Assembly (NCBI GenBank): GCA_030623035.1
Contig: JAUXFK010000171.1
Location: forward strand, 1 to 6,287
Direction: 5' to 3'
DNA: 6,287 nucleotides
Source: Deltaproteobacteria bacterium
Lineage (GTDB): Bacteria > Desulfobacterota > UBA8473
The notes below the pieces were generated by a model. The model was not told the origin of the DNA and made no database searches. It saw only the letters and a program-made list of their open reading frames with translations. The translations under genes and the position numbers were made by a program. This document shows, piece by piece, positions 6,171-6,287 of this stretch. Position 1 is the first letter of the stretch; each line of letters starts with the position of its first letter.

Positions 6171-6287
6171 TGATGGTCTCGTAAAAAGTCAAAAAATACC
6201 ATTTCCCGTCATTCCGGCGAAAGCCGGAATCCAGTGTTTTCAAGCAGTTGCGGACCATCTGGACTCCGGTTTTCACCGGAGTGACGA
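6171..6287. repeat. REPIN-like double-hairpin repeat, right copy (inverted)
   Basis: 6171-6284 is the reverse complement of 1-114 at 112 of 114 positions, and three more bases run to the window edge. Hairpin B lies at 6211-6230 with a GAAA loop and hairpin A at 6263-6282. The tail with GACTTTTT on its complement (6171-6210) is also retained. The difference facing position 66 falls in the loop of hairpin B and leaves the stem intact. Confidence 0.85.

Noticed and set aside
1..6287. A 6.3-kb composite transposon bounded by the inverted end repeats
   Set aside because: There is no transposase or recombinase inside, the cargo is a housekeeping operon, and the ends are REPIN-like units expected in many copies. 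The outer flanks needed to look for a target duplication are outside the window.
1..6287. CRISPR array
   Set aside because: The repeats are few, palindromic and widely separated. There is no regular repeat-spacer spacing and no cas gene.

Overview
The window is AT-rich bacterial DNA carrying five convincing protein genes, all on the minus strand. In transcription order (right to left) they are: a YjbQ/UPF0047 family protein, a PhoH/YbeZ ATPase, a PgpH-type seven-transmembrane HD phosphohydrolase, the rRNA-maturation endoribonuclease YbeY, and a Sir2-type deacylase. The PhoH, 7TM-HD, YbeY block is a widely conserved bacterial housekeeping cluster. The close spacing suggests a single transcription unit: YbeY overlaps the HD gene by about 98 nt and the sirtuin starts 3 nt after YbeY. 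A 38-codon, very basic ORF with a full AGGAGG motif may follow the sirtuin.

The non-coding DNA is crowded with palindromic and mobile sequences. The two ends of the window (1-114 and 6171-6284) are inverted copies of one repeat, identical at 112 of 114 positions. Each copy holds a pair of REP-like hairpins (REPIN-like architecture). A 276-bp fold-back element with imperfect terminal inverted repeats and an 8-bp target duplication sits between phoH and pgpH (4016-4291). A second, 110-bp fold-back element with 15-bp perfect ends (6036-6145) lies upstream of the operon. Both begin with GTAAC. A third inverted repeat (5837-5923) lies in the probable 5' leader of the operon.

Region by region: 1-114 is REPIN-like repeat. 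115-367 is intergenic with the small ORF. 368-5796 is the gene cluster, interrupted only by the fold-back element at 4016-4291. 5797-6035 is the operon leader with a hairpin and a candidate sigma70-type promoter. 6036-6145 is the second fold-back element. 6171-6287 is the inverted copy of the end repeat.

Functionally the cluster joins RNA metabolism and ribosome maturation (PhoH, YbeY), probable cyclic-di-AMP breakdown at the membrane (PgpH) and NAD-dependent protein deacylation. Host taxonomy cannot be fixed from this window. My impression is that REP-type repeats built on GTCATTCCGGC, CACAGAGAACACAGAG-type repeats and this gene order are common in Desulfobacterota/Nitrospirota-like and subsurface lineages, but that is recollection, not a search. 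Because both ends fall inside the same repeat family, the window may be an entire metagenomic contig that broke at a multi-copy repeat. I found no phage, defence or CRISPR genes. The interest lies in the repeats and in how they sit inside a housekeeping operon.
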